Below are positions 1 to 12,395 of a DNA stretch of 64,000 nt, one piece after another (the first letter of the stretch is position 1; each line of letters opens with the position of its first letter). The DNA lies in the NCBI GenBank assembly GCA_914767715.1, contig OU612073.1, positions 4,838,001 through 4,902,000 on the forward strand, read 5' to 3'. Origin of the DNA: Membranipora membranacea. Its lineage: Eukaryota; Bryozoa; Gymnolaemata; Cheilostomatida; Membraniporidae. The position numbers and the translations under genes were made by a program. Under the pieces are notes generated by a model that had not been told where the DNA came from, did no database searches, and saw only the letters and a list, made by a program, of their open reading frames with translations.

Positions 1-251
1 CTGGTGAATGAATATGCATGCTAGTTGTTGGTAATAGTGTCATGAGTTGGCCTATAAAACAGAAGTGTGAAGTGGACTCATTATTCTATATCTATGGCAT
101 GCGGGAGTCAACCTCATACTTATTATTATTGTTGTTACTGGTGACTAATGATAATATCACGATATCAATTTAGCAGTTGCGAAGACCGCTACACCAATCC
201 TCCCTCAACCAACCTCAACCACCAGGCCCACATATCTACATAAACACTGAC

Positions 252-3200
252 CTGTACCGCTGTCAAGGGCAGCGCCTGTGTCTGTAAACGACAGAGTTAT
301 CTTGTCCGCAGAAGTTCGCATGACCATCAGATCGAGTATTGTAGCTGGAGGTAGCAGAGCGGACATGTCCATATTTGGAGCTACATAAGCTGAGAAATAT
401 CCTGTACTTGCATATCTCATGTAACCATCACTGCATAGAAAATGATAGAAATAGAAATAGACATAGAAATAGCCATGGCATAAACAATAGAATTCTCTCA
501 TCTTACTGTTTGAATCAAGGATATGAAGCTGTGGGTATGCGTTCGAAAGACCTGTCTATGATTTTGTCTTGACCTCAAACCACCTGAGACAGTTGTATAA
601 AGTTTTGTATTGAAAAAGGGTGGAGCTCATTTTTTTGCTTTCAAAATAAAAAGGTGCAACCTATAGATTCACTTTGTGTCTTGCTATTTGAATTTTCCTA
701 CCTTCTAAAGTACTTAACAGCTAATATGTAATTTCTTACCCAGTAGCCCTAATCCTGACTGTATAGGTGGCATTGTAGGAGACAAAATTAGTGAAGTAAG
801 CAGAGTATACACTGTCATTAGGTATCACGTCTGCGACAACACCGCCATCTCTCAGTCTGACCTGAAACTCATCGGCCGATGTGTCGCCGATTTCTGCGAC
901 TGTTATTGTGGCAATGACAGAGGTGGGAGGGGTTGATACAGACCCGGGGGGCAGGTAAGCGTGTATGGTCACCATTGGCGTAGCTGAATCTATAACACAT
1001 ACAGTACATATAACATGAGACAAGTTTAGTGTGATACATAGCTCTCCCCACATCGTGACATCATCTATAGAGTGGATTTGACTTGTCTTAGACACGTTTG
1101 TATTCCCACTATGCAACTTTACCCTGATCTAACTCGCTGCTTGATTGCAGTAGGATTTTCAAGAAATCAATATCCTCTAGCTTTCTTCATATAATCAGTG
1201 GCATACCATTCTGGGAGTTGTTTCCTCTGGTGAAAACAGCAAATAACTCTGAAAAAACATTATACTCCAATATTATATTATTATGAATCCATGAAAAGAC
1301 AGCAAAAATTCTTTGCGCAGTTTATATTGTTATACATACCCTGTGTAATCGTAAATTTGGTCTCTCCACTAACATAAGCTTTCATTGCATACGGCTGCTC
1401 AGAAATAGCTGTAGTAGATCTTTTTTCTCTGTCATCATCCTGTAATGCCTTCTGATTTCTTGTGTTCACTGTGACAACATTACTGTATGTATTGTTCTTC
1501 CCCACATTAGCGATTCTGTTATCCACAAAAATAGTTTGTTTTACCACATTAGCTTGGCTGAAATCAGCAACGTAACTTGATGCTGGCCTCAAAAAATGGT
1601 AATAATAATATTGCTGTCTCTGGGTATCCGGCAAGGATTGTACCGAGGTGCGGCCAATGAAGAGGGTTAAAGTGACTTAGTTACTCATGTTTTTTACTCC
1701 TCTCACCTTCACCTCGAGGTAAAATATACAGCAATACTGAAGATTCAGCAGCCAGATAAGACTGAGAAATATCTTTGTGACCATGAGCATGTCCAATGAA
1801 TACATTCAGACATACTTACGTGAAAGTGAATCTAACACATTGCTCATCTTTGTATATGCCATCTATATCCAAAGGAATTTTGATGTATCCAAATTCAGAA
1901 TTTTGAGGGGATCCTTCGTGGAGCACTTGTTCGTCATTCTTGCAGACTAGTTTGAATGTCGGTGTTGATGTTTGGTCAGAGCTCATATAGAACAGTAGTT
2001 GTGCCATGGTGGTCAGGTGGCCCTCAATCTGAAACTCTGCTGTCTTTGTTTGACCTGGAGCTGTGCTGAACGTGTCGCTGTATATCTGCTCACAGAACAA
2101 GAATTATTTGATGTGTTAATGAGACAGAAAACATAAGTTGACCCATCAAAGTCTGAATGATATATATTACTAACTAACAAATATCAATTTCCATATTATC
2201 TATAAGGACAGGCTAAAATCATTCTCTAATTCGAATAAATAAACTTTTTGACATAATTTTGTCACTTAGAAGTTGCCTCCCCCTTGAATCATGGCTGACA
2301 TACCTGAATGACTTGGCTGGTGAGGTTCTGTCTGCTTGTGATCATCTCAGTGTAGGCATCTATGAGTGCTGCCGGGTCCTCATTGGCTGAGAATGTTGAC
2401 GATCCTGCCTTTTCGGCTATCGATTTAAGATCATCTGTAAAGTAGTTAGTCAGAAGAGTATTATATTTCTAACCGCATATTTAGCATTTTTTTATAGGTT
2501 CATATAAACGGTGAGTCAATTAAACCTTCTGAAAATCCCAATATGATAGGTAAGAATTATTAACAGTGACTGAAAATATTACAAGTTATCAAACCTAGAC
2601 TTGATCTCTGAGAGTCCCTTGATACAGGTGCATTGTGGGACTTTAGTCAATGAGTGTTGTGACACTTTGTGTTCACAGAGAACAAGGTTTATGATGAAAT
2701 CTAGATCAAGTTTGCTCTCCACTGGTCACCTCACAGTAGTGACTAGTGGAGGAGGGAGCAACTACGAATGTAGGCAAATGGATCAAACTTGATCTAGATG
2801 AAATCCATCTTTCCTTAGCCTGATACAATTATACTTTTTATGACTATCGTAGTTCTAGTCTTTTGAGTTGTCTCCCGTATGTTGCAGTTTCCACAGCCAC
2901 TGACATAAGTTTATATAAAAATTATTAACGAACCATCAGCTTCGTCAGACAGGAGAATTGTATCAATAAGAAAAGACTCTGCTTTGCTAGTTTCGTATAA
3001 ATCATTCTTCAAAGTCTTCTTCTTTGTATCCCTGCCATCAGTAAGCAGAATGAAGGAGGTCCTTGACGCCCCTCCATTCATCTTAGTTATGTTATAGGCC
3101 AACTGCAAGCCGCAGCCTGTCAAAGCATAGAAAGTAGAGTTGGCGTTTCTTTTTTAATAATGGCATGTATGATTTATTTAATGAATAACAATTCAAGATA

Positions 3201-6200
3201 AAAAATGTACTATGAACTTTTATTCTATCAAGACAAAGGCTTTTTTAAGAATTATTTGTAATCAATTCTTAACAAATTTGGGAATTCAATAACTGTAATA
3301 GTTTTTTAAAAAAACGTCAGCGATTCAGGTTGAGCAGAGTTATGGGTGAAAAGTGCGATTGAATCGCACCAAAGATATTTGGTGTACTTGAATGCAGCTG
3401 CTACTGCTACTGCAACACTCAGGACTCCACAGTAGAGACCAAAATCGATTGGTGTCACTACAAGTGATGACTTATTATGATGATGAGAAAATATTATTTG
3501 AAAAACCTACTTCATGTACAATCATCAACAAATCAATGAATGATGCATTGTGGGAAACCTCTCTTCTTATTTTAGTAGCCACCTTGTATGCCTAAATGAG
3601 TCAACCTGTTCTAGCAGGATTCTATACACAGAGGTAGCCTACATACCAGTGGGAGATGACAAACATGGGATTAAGACTAATGCTGGGAAAAAGAAGAATT
3701 GGGATCGCGCTGAGGAAGGTTGCAAGTTGCCCTAAGTTTTCATACTCAGAGTGTGATGCATTCTAGTTTCTACGACACATCCTGAAGTGTGCAACAAGCT
3801 GAAACTGAAATAGGCACTCACCAACCATCGGCAGTGACCTTTTGATGTAAGTCAATAGGTCAAGAAGTATACAACCTGTCGCGTGCAGATACAATCTTAT
3901 AAGCTTCTGAATTTGGGCATGTTGCAGGCAACCGCTTAAGTTGTAGTATTTCTTACCAATGCAGGTGTGTTGACCTGTTGTTATAGTTTTGAGAGATTGG
4001 ACAGCTTCCTGTCTGGCCCGCGTTGAGTCCAGCTCTGCCAGTGTGCCATACTGACTCGGGTGGAGTTGGGCTGGATTCAAATCAAACTTTACGATCAGAA
4101 TCTGTGCAAAATCCTCAATGATGGTCTCTATCATACTGCTGATCGCCTGTGAGAGAAAAAATATCAACATATGAATTACTGTATTACCCAGCCAACATTC
4201 ACGTTAACAAGGCAAGTATGTTGAGAGAGTTGGCTCACTGTTGTGATCCTAAATATGCTATTAAGTTCTTTTGATACAATTGTAGTAGTAAGCTAAAAGA
4301 GCAGGAATCGAGTTTAAAATGTGTAAAGCCAACTTGCTAAAAGTAAAGGGATGACAAACAAACACTGATTGTGACGCGTATGGGCGATTTGTATTGCTTA
4401 CCTGTGTGGTAATGGCTAAACGAGTACCATTCATACTATTAGATGTATCGAGTACAAAAACTACAGTCCTAGATCTCGGCAGTTTCCTCACAGTAAATAT
4501 TGGCTCTACATAGTTGGTCTTTACATTGCTTGCGTCTGAAATAAGTTTATACAGCTGTGGTATATGATATAGTCTTCGTACATGTAAATTGGTGTAGGAT
4601 ATTGATAGAGAATCACCTGCATCTTTTCTCTGTAGCAGTGTTCCCATCACCAAAGTAAGCATGACTGGGGGGGGGGGGGAGGGTGGGTATACCTGCCTAA
4701 TTCAAAAGTTTTTATAGGAATTTTTTCACAAAGGAATTCGACAAAACTGTTTATCCTAGTACCAAAATACAACTCTAAGGGACTAATTTGTTGAGCACAT
4801 TTAGTACCACAAGTAGTATGACTTACTGAAGTCTGGATGTTCACTGAAAATACTGTACGCACTTCTGCGCTGACAAAGCCTATTGTGCCGGTTTGGTGCC
4901 TCGGCATTGTGGGTAGAATCATTACAAAGTAAGACAACCTACAAATTAAAAAAAAAAGAAAATAGTGCTCACACATTAATTACAAGCTGATGATTACTCC
5001 GATTTCCTTATATTACATTATTATTCATTATTAAAATATAAAGATTTGTTGAAATGGTATAAACAATCTTTTGCAAGTCTAAATTATGTCCCATGTTATA
5101 CAGGCGTCTTGATTGGTCTACTAGAGGAATATTATCGAGGAAGTAAGATTGTTATTGGGGTGTGTCAGCAAAACAAAATAATCTGACGGATCTATATTGT
5201 GTAAACTACGTAATACCACAAGTCTACCCCCTCAAGTGCTATATTCAATTTTTGGACATTGCATTCAGGCAATCCTTTGCATTACAAAATTTTTGAGCAA
5301 TGTTGCATCAACCATGATGCCTTTGTGGGAAAGTGCCTCAGGATTTGACTAAACAAAACAGGGAACATTGTGTTTTTCCTACTTATAAATCATCTAATAG
5401 AAAACAGACGAGTTATCAAAAACGACCAACAGCACTCTAATAAGGGAGGGGGAAAAGTTGTTGGCCCATTTGAAATCTAATTGCACTTATTATATATTAT
5501 ATTATATTATATTATATTATATTAATGTATATATTTATATATGTCTTACGTTGTCAATTTGATAGTGAGACATGAGGGAGGCTGTTTCCTGACCAGGGGT
5601 ACATATTGTGAAGTTACACTTGCTTTTCGGCAGCGACGTATATTGATCTAAGTCAGCGTATGATTCTGTCTCAGTCACAGCACAGTTAGTCTCCGTAGTC
5701 AGCTGATTGTCACATCTGAACAAAAGAAAGAAAAGTTATAATGGGTTCGATGAAAAGACAAACCTAAATATCATTGAATTTGCCCCCCCCCCCCCCCCCC
5801 CCCCGTACGGTAATGAGATAATACATATGTTCAAACACATCGCTCCAGTGGGTCTGAAATTATATTAAGATTACCCCTGTATAGAAGTCATGCTCTCTGG
5901 TGTAGATGTGCTCTCTTAAGGTTGAATACCAAACTAACAAGCTCTTAATGGATTACCTAGCATGATCACTTTACTTCCGGGCTGTGCTGGGGTGCTTTCC
6001 TATAGCCACAGACGTAGGCTAGAAAAATTCATTTGATGGTAAATATGATGGATTCAAGACTTTACGAATTGACTGAAATCTCCAACCTTTAGTTATATGT
6101 GGAATTGTCTTGAACTCCCCAAGCCTTAGTTAGACGGATGGGGGGGGGGGAGGGTTTGTTCAGCTGAAAAAAACACACCTGGACCTATTTTCCCATACCT

Positions 6201-9200
6201 GACAGCTTCTATGGTTGATTTTGAGGAGTGATAGAATTTCTGAGTGTCTATCTGAGTGTCTATCTGAGTGTATAATAGAGCTGCCTCCTCAGGTGTGAGT
6301 GGATGTTCATCGAACACTCCATACCTTGTGTGCAGCCATTCATGCAACAGACGTCTCCTTCCATCTAAAAAAACAATAAGCAAAAGCATAGTTGAGAATC
6401 AAACAGATTTCTGGAATGATTTGCATCATTTTGTGGTTTGGGTTTGGTACCTATTTTAATTATCACACATATTTGAGTGTTTGGCAAATTTTCTCCAAGG
6501 TTCCATAGTGATTGATTGAAGTATTGGGAAAATTTAGTTCCAAGCACCACATCAAGCTGGGAATAATGTCTTGAAAGTGTGCATAATACTGCAGATCAGT
6601 AAAATATTAGCTAGAGTTCAGTTTAACTAGTTTGGAGGTGACTTGATGTTAACTGTGTGAAACAAATTTTATATAATTCTATATAATGCAATGAGGGCGA
6701 AATTTTCTTCTTGTGAATACATAACTTCTCTAGTGTACAATAGTACTACACATTACTTTTCCTTGTGCAGCATCAAATGCAATATGCTGTTAAAGTTGAA
6801 CCAGAAGGTACAAACCAGAAGAGTCCGAGTATAAGTAGTTCGAGCTTATTCTGAGGTGGAGAGCTTCCCTCCCACACCCCTGAATGTGCTGAGTGTAGAC
6901 CTCCTCAGTCTGAGATAATATTAGTATGTCTGAGGTCTCTGGTCCGAGATTATATACAGTCTGATAGCTGGGACCTTTCCAATGAGCTGGAACTAGCAGT
7001 GTGATATTTCCAAACTGTAATCCCAGTATGTGATGAGCGTCTTCTGATAAATACTTCAAACGCTCCTAAAACATACAGACATACCCATGTGCAAACAGAA
7101 ATAAGAATTAATGGCTTGGAGAGGTTAGTTTAATTTTATGGTATTCAATCTATTCACTAATTCACTACACCTGTAAGTCTCAACAGGTTTGGCAGGTGAA
7201 ACAAAAACCACTTTGAATTTGGTTATAAATCCTAAGCATTAATTGCTCTCGTAGGGTATCGTGATATGCTAATAACCTTGCTATGTTTGTTCAAAATTTT
7301 TCGAAGCTCGCAATCGTCAAATTCGATCAAAAGTTGACACCTAGGCAAAGAAATCTAGTTTACCTCCTTCCTGTTTTGTAATTCCCCCCCCCCCCCCCCC
7401 CGATAACGCATAGTGATTTGAGAGCTGTTTGAGTTCGATCGATTATCAAAAAGTGCAGTGGCAAAGGATAAATCAGAAAGTCACTTATTGTGACTAAACC
7501 ATCGTCATGCTCGTCATGCTCATGACAGGCAACAAAAAATCAAAAACTTGTTGCCTCCAATAATAGAAGCAATGGATTATAAATGTACTTGACGGCAGCA
7601 TTTATTGAGCATCATCACACACGTATGTGAGTCCAACAATATGTCTATATTTGTTCAGATTCTAGAAATCGATAAACGTAATGAAATGCTCAGCTCTTTA
7701 TGCAATGAATAGGCAAACAAAAGTGTAAACAAAATATCAATAGTAATGTATGCTTACAGCTAATATTATTGTCAAAGTGTACATAGACCTGGGCGTTTCA
7801 TGATAGACCCTTTTGATGAGTCAGTTTATTGGATTTCGATTGAGACTCTGACGCAGCATTAACAGGAACCCCCTGCCACTGATTACTGTACCTAGTTAAT
7901 ATTGGCTGATTCTTCATTTTTGCCTAATGTAGCGTAAGATGCCCTTTTCGTGGTATAGATAAAAACTTCCGATGTTTACAGGCAACCATGATTGAATTGC
8001 AATACTGAAAAAGTGAAAGACAATCTGAAATTTCATAGCATTGCCTCAAAATGTTTTAAATTACTCGCCTAAAAGGGGGACTGATGTAGTTAGTGATATT
8101 CTTCAGTGTTGACATTAAAAGTATTTCGAGAACATTTGCGATTTAGCACCTGAGTGTATTGTACAGACAATTTTATATAGCAGCTAGGGTTCATTCTTGA
8201 TATTATCAGTGACTCTGAGTATTTATAATCTTTGATATTATGGTGTTTTTGAACCTGATTACATTGATACTAACCTTTGCCGATTTTTTTTGGACAATGG
8301 CATACAAAGAGTACCCGGCCATAATGCCATGGTCAAAATGCCATTGGGACAAAATGCCAGTGACATAATGCCATAGCTGATAACACCACTGCACTTTATA
8401 CCAATGCCAAAATACCAGTTGTACAAAAGGCCAGTTGTGTCAAAATACCAGTGGATAAAAAGCCGAATTGGACATAATACCATTTGGGACAACATACCAT
8501 ATCCCAAAATACCATTGCCATAATGCCAATATATGTTACCAAAGGAGATCAAGCTAAACTGTATATTTTCTTGTTAGTTATATTACAGCTGCGAATTGCT
8601 CAGACAGAGTAGGAGGTGCTTCAGCTGGTTAGAGCCAACTCATTGACTAATGGCATTTTGACCATGGCATTTTGACACGGAATCCATACAAAGCTTTGCA
8701 TTCAATGCTTTATACTTCTATCTGGCTAGTAATAGGAGAATTTAATTTGACATCAGCTAAAATATTTTATGGGTTGATTATGCAGCAGCCTAATGACTGT
8801 TGAAAAGATGAAAGTTGAACCCCAACGGCGATGGTAATATGATACTGCTACACTCAACATCGACATCAGCTTTGCAAATTAGTCTTCCTGGGTAGATTAT
8901 CCTTCCACTTCCTCCCTCATCGTCACACTCGAGGTAACAATGCTGCTCTATTGAGGATAACAAGGCGGGTCCTTTTAGGTAGACAATATTTCTTTATTAA
9001 TTTTGCTGCCAGTGTTCCAGTATAACAGGACTCCGGGGCAATGACTAATGAAAGCAACTTGGATCAAACTTGATCTCCGCTCCAAACCACATGGACATCT
9101 AGCACAGTTGAGTTCCGATAATTAGAGTTTTGCCACTTACCTTTACCATGTGGAGGAAGCCTTCCTCCTCATTACTCTCTAATCTCATGTTTATAGAGAC

Positions 9201-9341
9201 AACAAGGTTCTGATACTTCCTGCTGCCATCAACATAGATTTGTGTTGGCGACAGCGTCGGTGACGTGATGCTGTCTGTCTGTAACACCAGAACAGCCAAC
9301 ACCAGCACGAAATATGTGGCTAAGCTGGGTGTGCTCGACAT
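252..9341 (-). CDS. CLCA-family (calcium-activated chloride channel regulator) protein, 13 exons, 3' end outside window
   Basis: CLCA proteins are secreted or membrane-tethered metalloproteases with a VWA domain that modulate chloride channels and mucus. Exons on the minus strand, all codon phases agreeing: 9341-9141, 7065-6816, 6364-6199, 5715-5550, 4938-4827, 4535-4402, 4146-3957, 3116-2934, 2434-2304, 2085-1820 (start could be 2088), 1587-1340, 989-740, 430-252. About 825 residues are visible. Residues 1-25 are a signal peptide. HEWLH with the following GVFDE (about 158-170) is the CLCA zinc protease signature. LDTSNSM (about 327-333) and LLTDGRD (about 430-436) are the VWA MIDAS parts. 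THNAEAPN in exon 5 is a CLCA hallmark. The last exon reads PPATILDL, the start of the C-terminal fibronectin-like part. The exon 11 acceptor is a weak GAG. A 12-bp in-frame duplication (IDTQIDTQ) sits in exon 3. No stop or frameshift seen. The family call is firm; the ortholog is not. Confidence 0.9.
2702..2796. mobile_element. Short foldback MITE with 9-bp target-site duplication in CLCA intron 8
   Basis: The 95-bp element begins TAGATCAAGTTTG and ends with its inverse CAAACTTGATCTA. It is flanked by the 9-bp direct repeat GATGAAATC at 2693-2701 and 2797-2805. A 9-bp duplication is typical of Mutator-like elements, so a MULE-derived MITE is possible. Related ends occur at about 9063-9078 and in the GH10 intron at 31836-31956 and 56717-56828. 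Confidence 0.75.
5490..5525. repeat. (ATATT)n microsatellite in CLCA intron 4
   Basis: About six pentamer units, TATTA repeated, ending in an AT-rich stretch just before the exon 4 donor. No function is suggested beyond simple sequence. Confidence 0.8.
5783..5804. repeat. Poly(C) tract, 22 bases
   Basis: An uninterrupted run of C in CLCA intron 3. Similar G/C homopolymers lie at 4667-4679 (G), 6140-6150 (G), 7384-7401 (C), 26221-26230 (G) and 42222-42231 (G). Runs of this length are prone to slippage and to sequencing error. Confidence 0.9.
7384..7401. repeat. Poly(C) tract, 18 bases
   Basis: Second long C homopolymer, in CLCA intron 1. The rest of this 2.1-kb intron (7066-9140) shows no coding signal; it holds this tract and the foldback repeat at 8300-8690. 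Confidence 0.9.
8300..8690. mobile_element. Foldback element with degenerate AATGCC tandem arms
   Basis: From about 8315 to 8535 there are about a dozen degenerate 18-20 bp units containing AATGCCA or AATACCA. At 8650-8680 the same motif appears inverted: GCCATGGTCAAAATGCCATT on the left matches AATGGCATTTTGACCATGGC on the right. One long tandem arm and one short inverted arm suggest a foldback DNA element or its remnant inside CLCA intron 1. The apparent minus-strand ORFs here are repeat translations, not genes. Confidence 0.6.
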
Positions 9342-9369
9342 GATTTTGAGGTAGATTGTCGCTCAATTG

Positions 9370-9425
9370 AGCAGAGGCAGGTCCCTCAGTGTTGTTCAGT
9401 TGAGCAGAGGCTGGTCCCTTAAGTT
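9370..9425. repeat. 34-bp tandem repeat next to CLCA 5' end
   Basis: Two imperfect units of GAGCAGAGGCTGGTCCCTT plus spacer. The paralogous site at 41289-41385 has about three units. It marks the left breakpoint of the duplicated unit. Confidence 0.8.
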
Positions 9426-10136
9426 ATCCTTACAGAATGATACAAATATTTCAATTTGAATAGAACTTCTAAAGTGAGTTTGAGAATCTCTGTACCTGTG
9501 ATGAATAGCAAGGTATTGTCAGAGAGACTTGACTTATAAATCCAAGTCTATATTATTCTCTTTCTTCTATTACTTTCTCAACACTACTGCCAAGTTGCGT
9601 GACTACAAGTCTTAAAGCTCACAATAACTCAATGTGCTGTTATATTTTTCTTTTATGATTGTGAAGCATTGAATCTATATTAACTTGCATAATAAAAACT
9701 TTGTGACAGCATTGCTTTTGAAGGTAACAAGTTTTCAAGGGTGCTGGGTTCAATACCCTTTCTTTTATGCCAATCAATAATGAGAACAGCACTTAGCTTC
9801 TAAGGCTATTAATTCAGATCATTTTCACTTTTAGATATCCAATCACATGCTATTGAAATAATCCCTACCTGCTATAGATTGAGCAAGTATTTATAATCTT
9901 TGGATTGAGTGTCTTTGTAATTGAAAACTATTCATTTTGAGTTTACATAAGTGATATATGAGCCTAGATATATGACCCTAGCTATATGAGCCTAGATTAT
10001 GAGCCTAGATGTATGCATGACTGGAAACGAGCTGACTGGAGTTTGTACCAACAGGCTCTCGCTACACTTAGTGTAAAGATACTCATCAGCTTAACAAAAC
10101 ACAATAAAATTCGTTACATAACAACCCCCCCCCCCC

Positions 10137-10440
10137 CACTCTTCAAACAGGGGATCCAGGGTGCAGTATTGTGTCGAGGAGTGTATTTGTTGCAGCTTCT
10201 GGCCACCTCCCAACATCTTTATGGGGGCGTTGGCTGTCCGTGATTGGTCTGGGGGATTTGGGCCTGCCCTGGTCTTTGTGTTGGTGTGTTCCCTGTATAT
10301 CTGGCAAAACCTTTCCTGGTTCAGTGTAATTTTATATGTCAAAGAAGGCAGTTCACTTTATTATGAACTCAGATCAGTTAGATCAAAAAATATACACAAC
10401 CAGTTTAGAGGAAAAAGGCAAAAGGTATGAATTTTAACTT
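10137..10440 (+). other. Conserved non-assigned segment, possible exon or LINE 5' sequence
   Basis: An 89-codon frame (10161-10430) is present in both duplication units (second at 42273-42540), with a hydrophobic stretch ALVFVLVCSLYIW and a donor-like AAAG/GTATGA at its end. Several of the few differences between copies change amino acids, so there is no sign of protein constraint. I do not recognise it. The following 10441-10784 is AT-rich with nothing recognisable. Confidence 0.25.
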
Positions 10441-10784
10441 TATAATTTTATTGCAACATGCATTCCTCATTCAAGGATTAATTATATTATATATACCTTG
10501 AATTGTGTAAAGGCTTAATTTGACACCTTATTATTTTACGTTTTGGAAATAACACTTTATTTTAAAAGCTGTAAAGTAACACACTATAAAGGTAACTTTT
10601 TGAGAACCTGTGTAATGCTTTTATATAATATAGTCATCATTTGTGTTAATCTTTTTAGATTTCACGGTTGTAATCTCAGTAAAGATCATCTATAAAGTTA
10701 AATATTGATTGACAATAGTCTGAGTTACGTCAGTAAACATCTAAAGTCACAAAATCTTCTAAATCTGAAAGCCTAACGATTGGT

Positions 10785-11197
10785 ATGGTTAAATTTAGTA
10801 ATGAGGCTATTGTTGGACTACAGCACATCACAGATCCACATGATATCTGGAAGGCTGCACTGAAAATACTGACCACAGCCCGAGACGCATCTATTGCTAC
10901 CAAGCTCATTTCTCAACATAGCAAGCCTTACTGGACAACTGAGCTGACACGCCTATCCGTTGAACTCAGAGAGGCAAAAAAAAAATTTAAACACAGATCT
11001 ACATTAACCAACAAAAACATGCTGCTAGAAATAAAAGAGACATTCACATCAGCTTTAAGAGCGGCAAAATCGGAACACCTCGATCAGCAATCAACTGAAC
11101 TTAATGCCAGTAATGTCAATGTGTTTTGGAAAACATTTCGCAAAATGTACCAGAAACGTGAGGACAACTCAATCGGACCTATAGTCAACAGTGGGTC
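10785..11197 (+). mobile_element. LINE family A, 5' part (EN-RT linker region)
   Basis: The frame reads the linker that precedes reverse transcriptase in non-LTR elements: YWTTELTRLS, then a helix rich in E, K and R, then NVFWKTFRKMYQKRED. The endonuclease domain is missing, so the copy is 5'-truncated. It is interrupted after 11197 by LINE B and resumes at 12396. The uninterrupted paralog at 42893-44817 proves the two parts belong together. Confidence 0.75.
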
Positions 11198-12395
11198 TAT
11201 GGATAGATACCAGTTCGCATATCAAGCTAATCGGTCTACACAAGATGCCCTGCTCTGTCTAACTTCGACCGTCACCAGCTTTATTGACCAGAAGGCTTCA
11301 CACTATGCTAGATGTCTCTTCTGAGACTTTTCATCGGCCTTTAACACTATACATGTTCCTGATCTTATCTCGCAGCTCACTCATCTTGACTCCAATGTCA
11401 CTGAGTGGATCTACAGCTTCTTATCTAACAGAGTGCAAAGAACTGTTGTTGATGGTAAAACTTCAAATGCTATTATAACGAACACTGGCACCCCCCAGGG
11501 CTGCTGTCTGTCTCCCCTTTTGTTCTCCATATATACAAACCGGATTACCTCAAACCTGAGTAATGTTACAATAATTAAGTACGCAGATGACACTTGCATC
11601 ATAGGCTGCATAGCTAATCAATCAGATCTCAACTCCTATTTTGATGAAATCCATAGAATTGCTAAACAATGTGCTGATTTAAATCTTTTATTAAACCCTA
11701 CTAAGACCCAGGAAATGATGCTATCCACCCAATATGTTAAACCTTCTACCCCTACACTTGTTTTAAATGATACTGCTATTGCTTTTAGTGATAAAGTTAA
11801 ATATCTTGGTGTATTAGTTGACGATAAGCTGCGTTTTAATGATCATGTGCATGGTATAGTTTCAACCGCCTCTCAAAGGATGTATGTAGTCAGGAATTTT
11901 GTATTTTTAAGCTCTAAATCACTATCAAATATGCTTTTTAAAAGTTTTATTGTATCACGAATCTCCTATTGCTTACCCATTATTTTTAAAAGCTTGTATG
12001 CTGCTGACAAGCAACGCCTGTGTAAAATTTTCAAGGACGCTATTAAGTTAGGCATTGAACATCCCGATATTTATACCATGATGGACAATCAGACACGAAC
12101 ACTGGCCTTACGCTATATTCACGATGAGGATCATTTCATCAATGATTTGTTGAGTAAATGTCCATCTGGCAGATACCGTACAGTAAAACATAGAAGCTCA
12201 CTGGGGAGAGACTGTTTTCTGCGTCATATCACTCTTATTTTAAACGAAATACTTTTTTAGACAGAGTTTTGATTTTTTATTCCAAGCGTCTTCGCTTTTT
12301 TCTTGCTGATTCAAAGTGCCAGCAATTACACTGTATTTCGCGACTCATTTTTTCTTTTAATAATGCTGTCAGTGATAGTAATAAAAATCCATCCA
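11198..12395 (+). mobile_element. LINE family B, 5'-truncated RT fragment nested inside LINE A
   Basis: Encodes reverse transcriptase motifs of a CR1/Rex1-like type: QFAYQANRSTQDALL, then a TGA stop at 11322-11324, DFSSAFNTI, TGTPQGCCLSPLLFSIYTN, YADDT and KYLGVLVDDKLRF, ending in an open frame of 275 codons (11433-12260). The 3' end is a short (ATCC)n tail. In unit 2 the site is empty (AACAGTGGGTCCACCATC at 43294-43311), so the limits are known to within a few bases. The internal stop and 5' truncation make it non-autonomous. Confidence 0.85.

Noticed and set aside
1281-1634. Independent minus-strand gene.
   Set aside because: Its central part fits as CLCA exon 11 with correct entry and exit phases; the rest is intron.
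8206-8552. Minus-strand ORFs with repeated GIL/WHF pattern as a low-complexity protein.
   Set aside because: They are translations of the AATGCC tandem repeat inside a CLCA intron.
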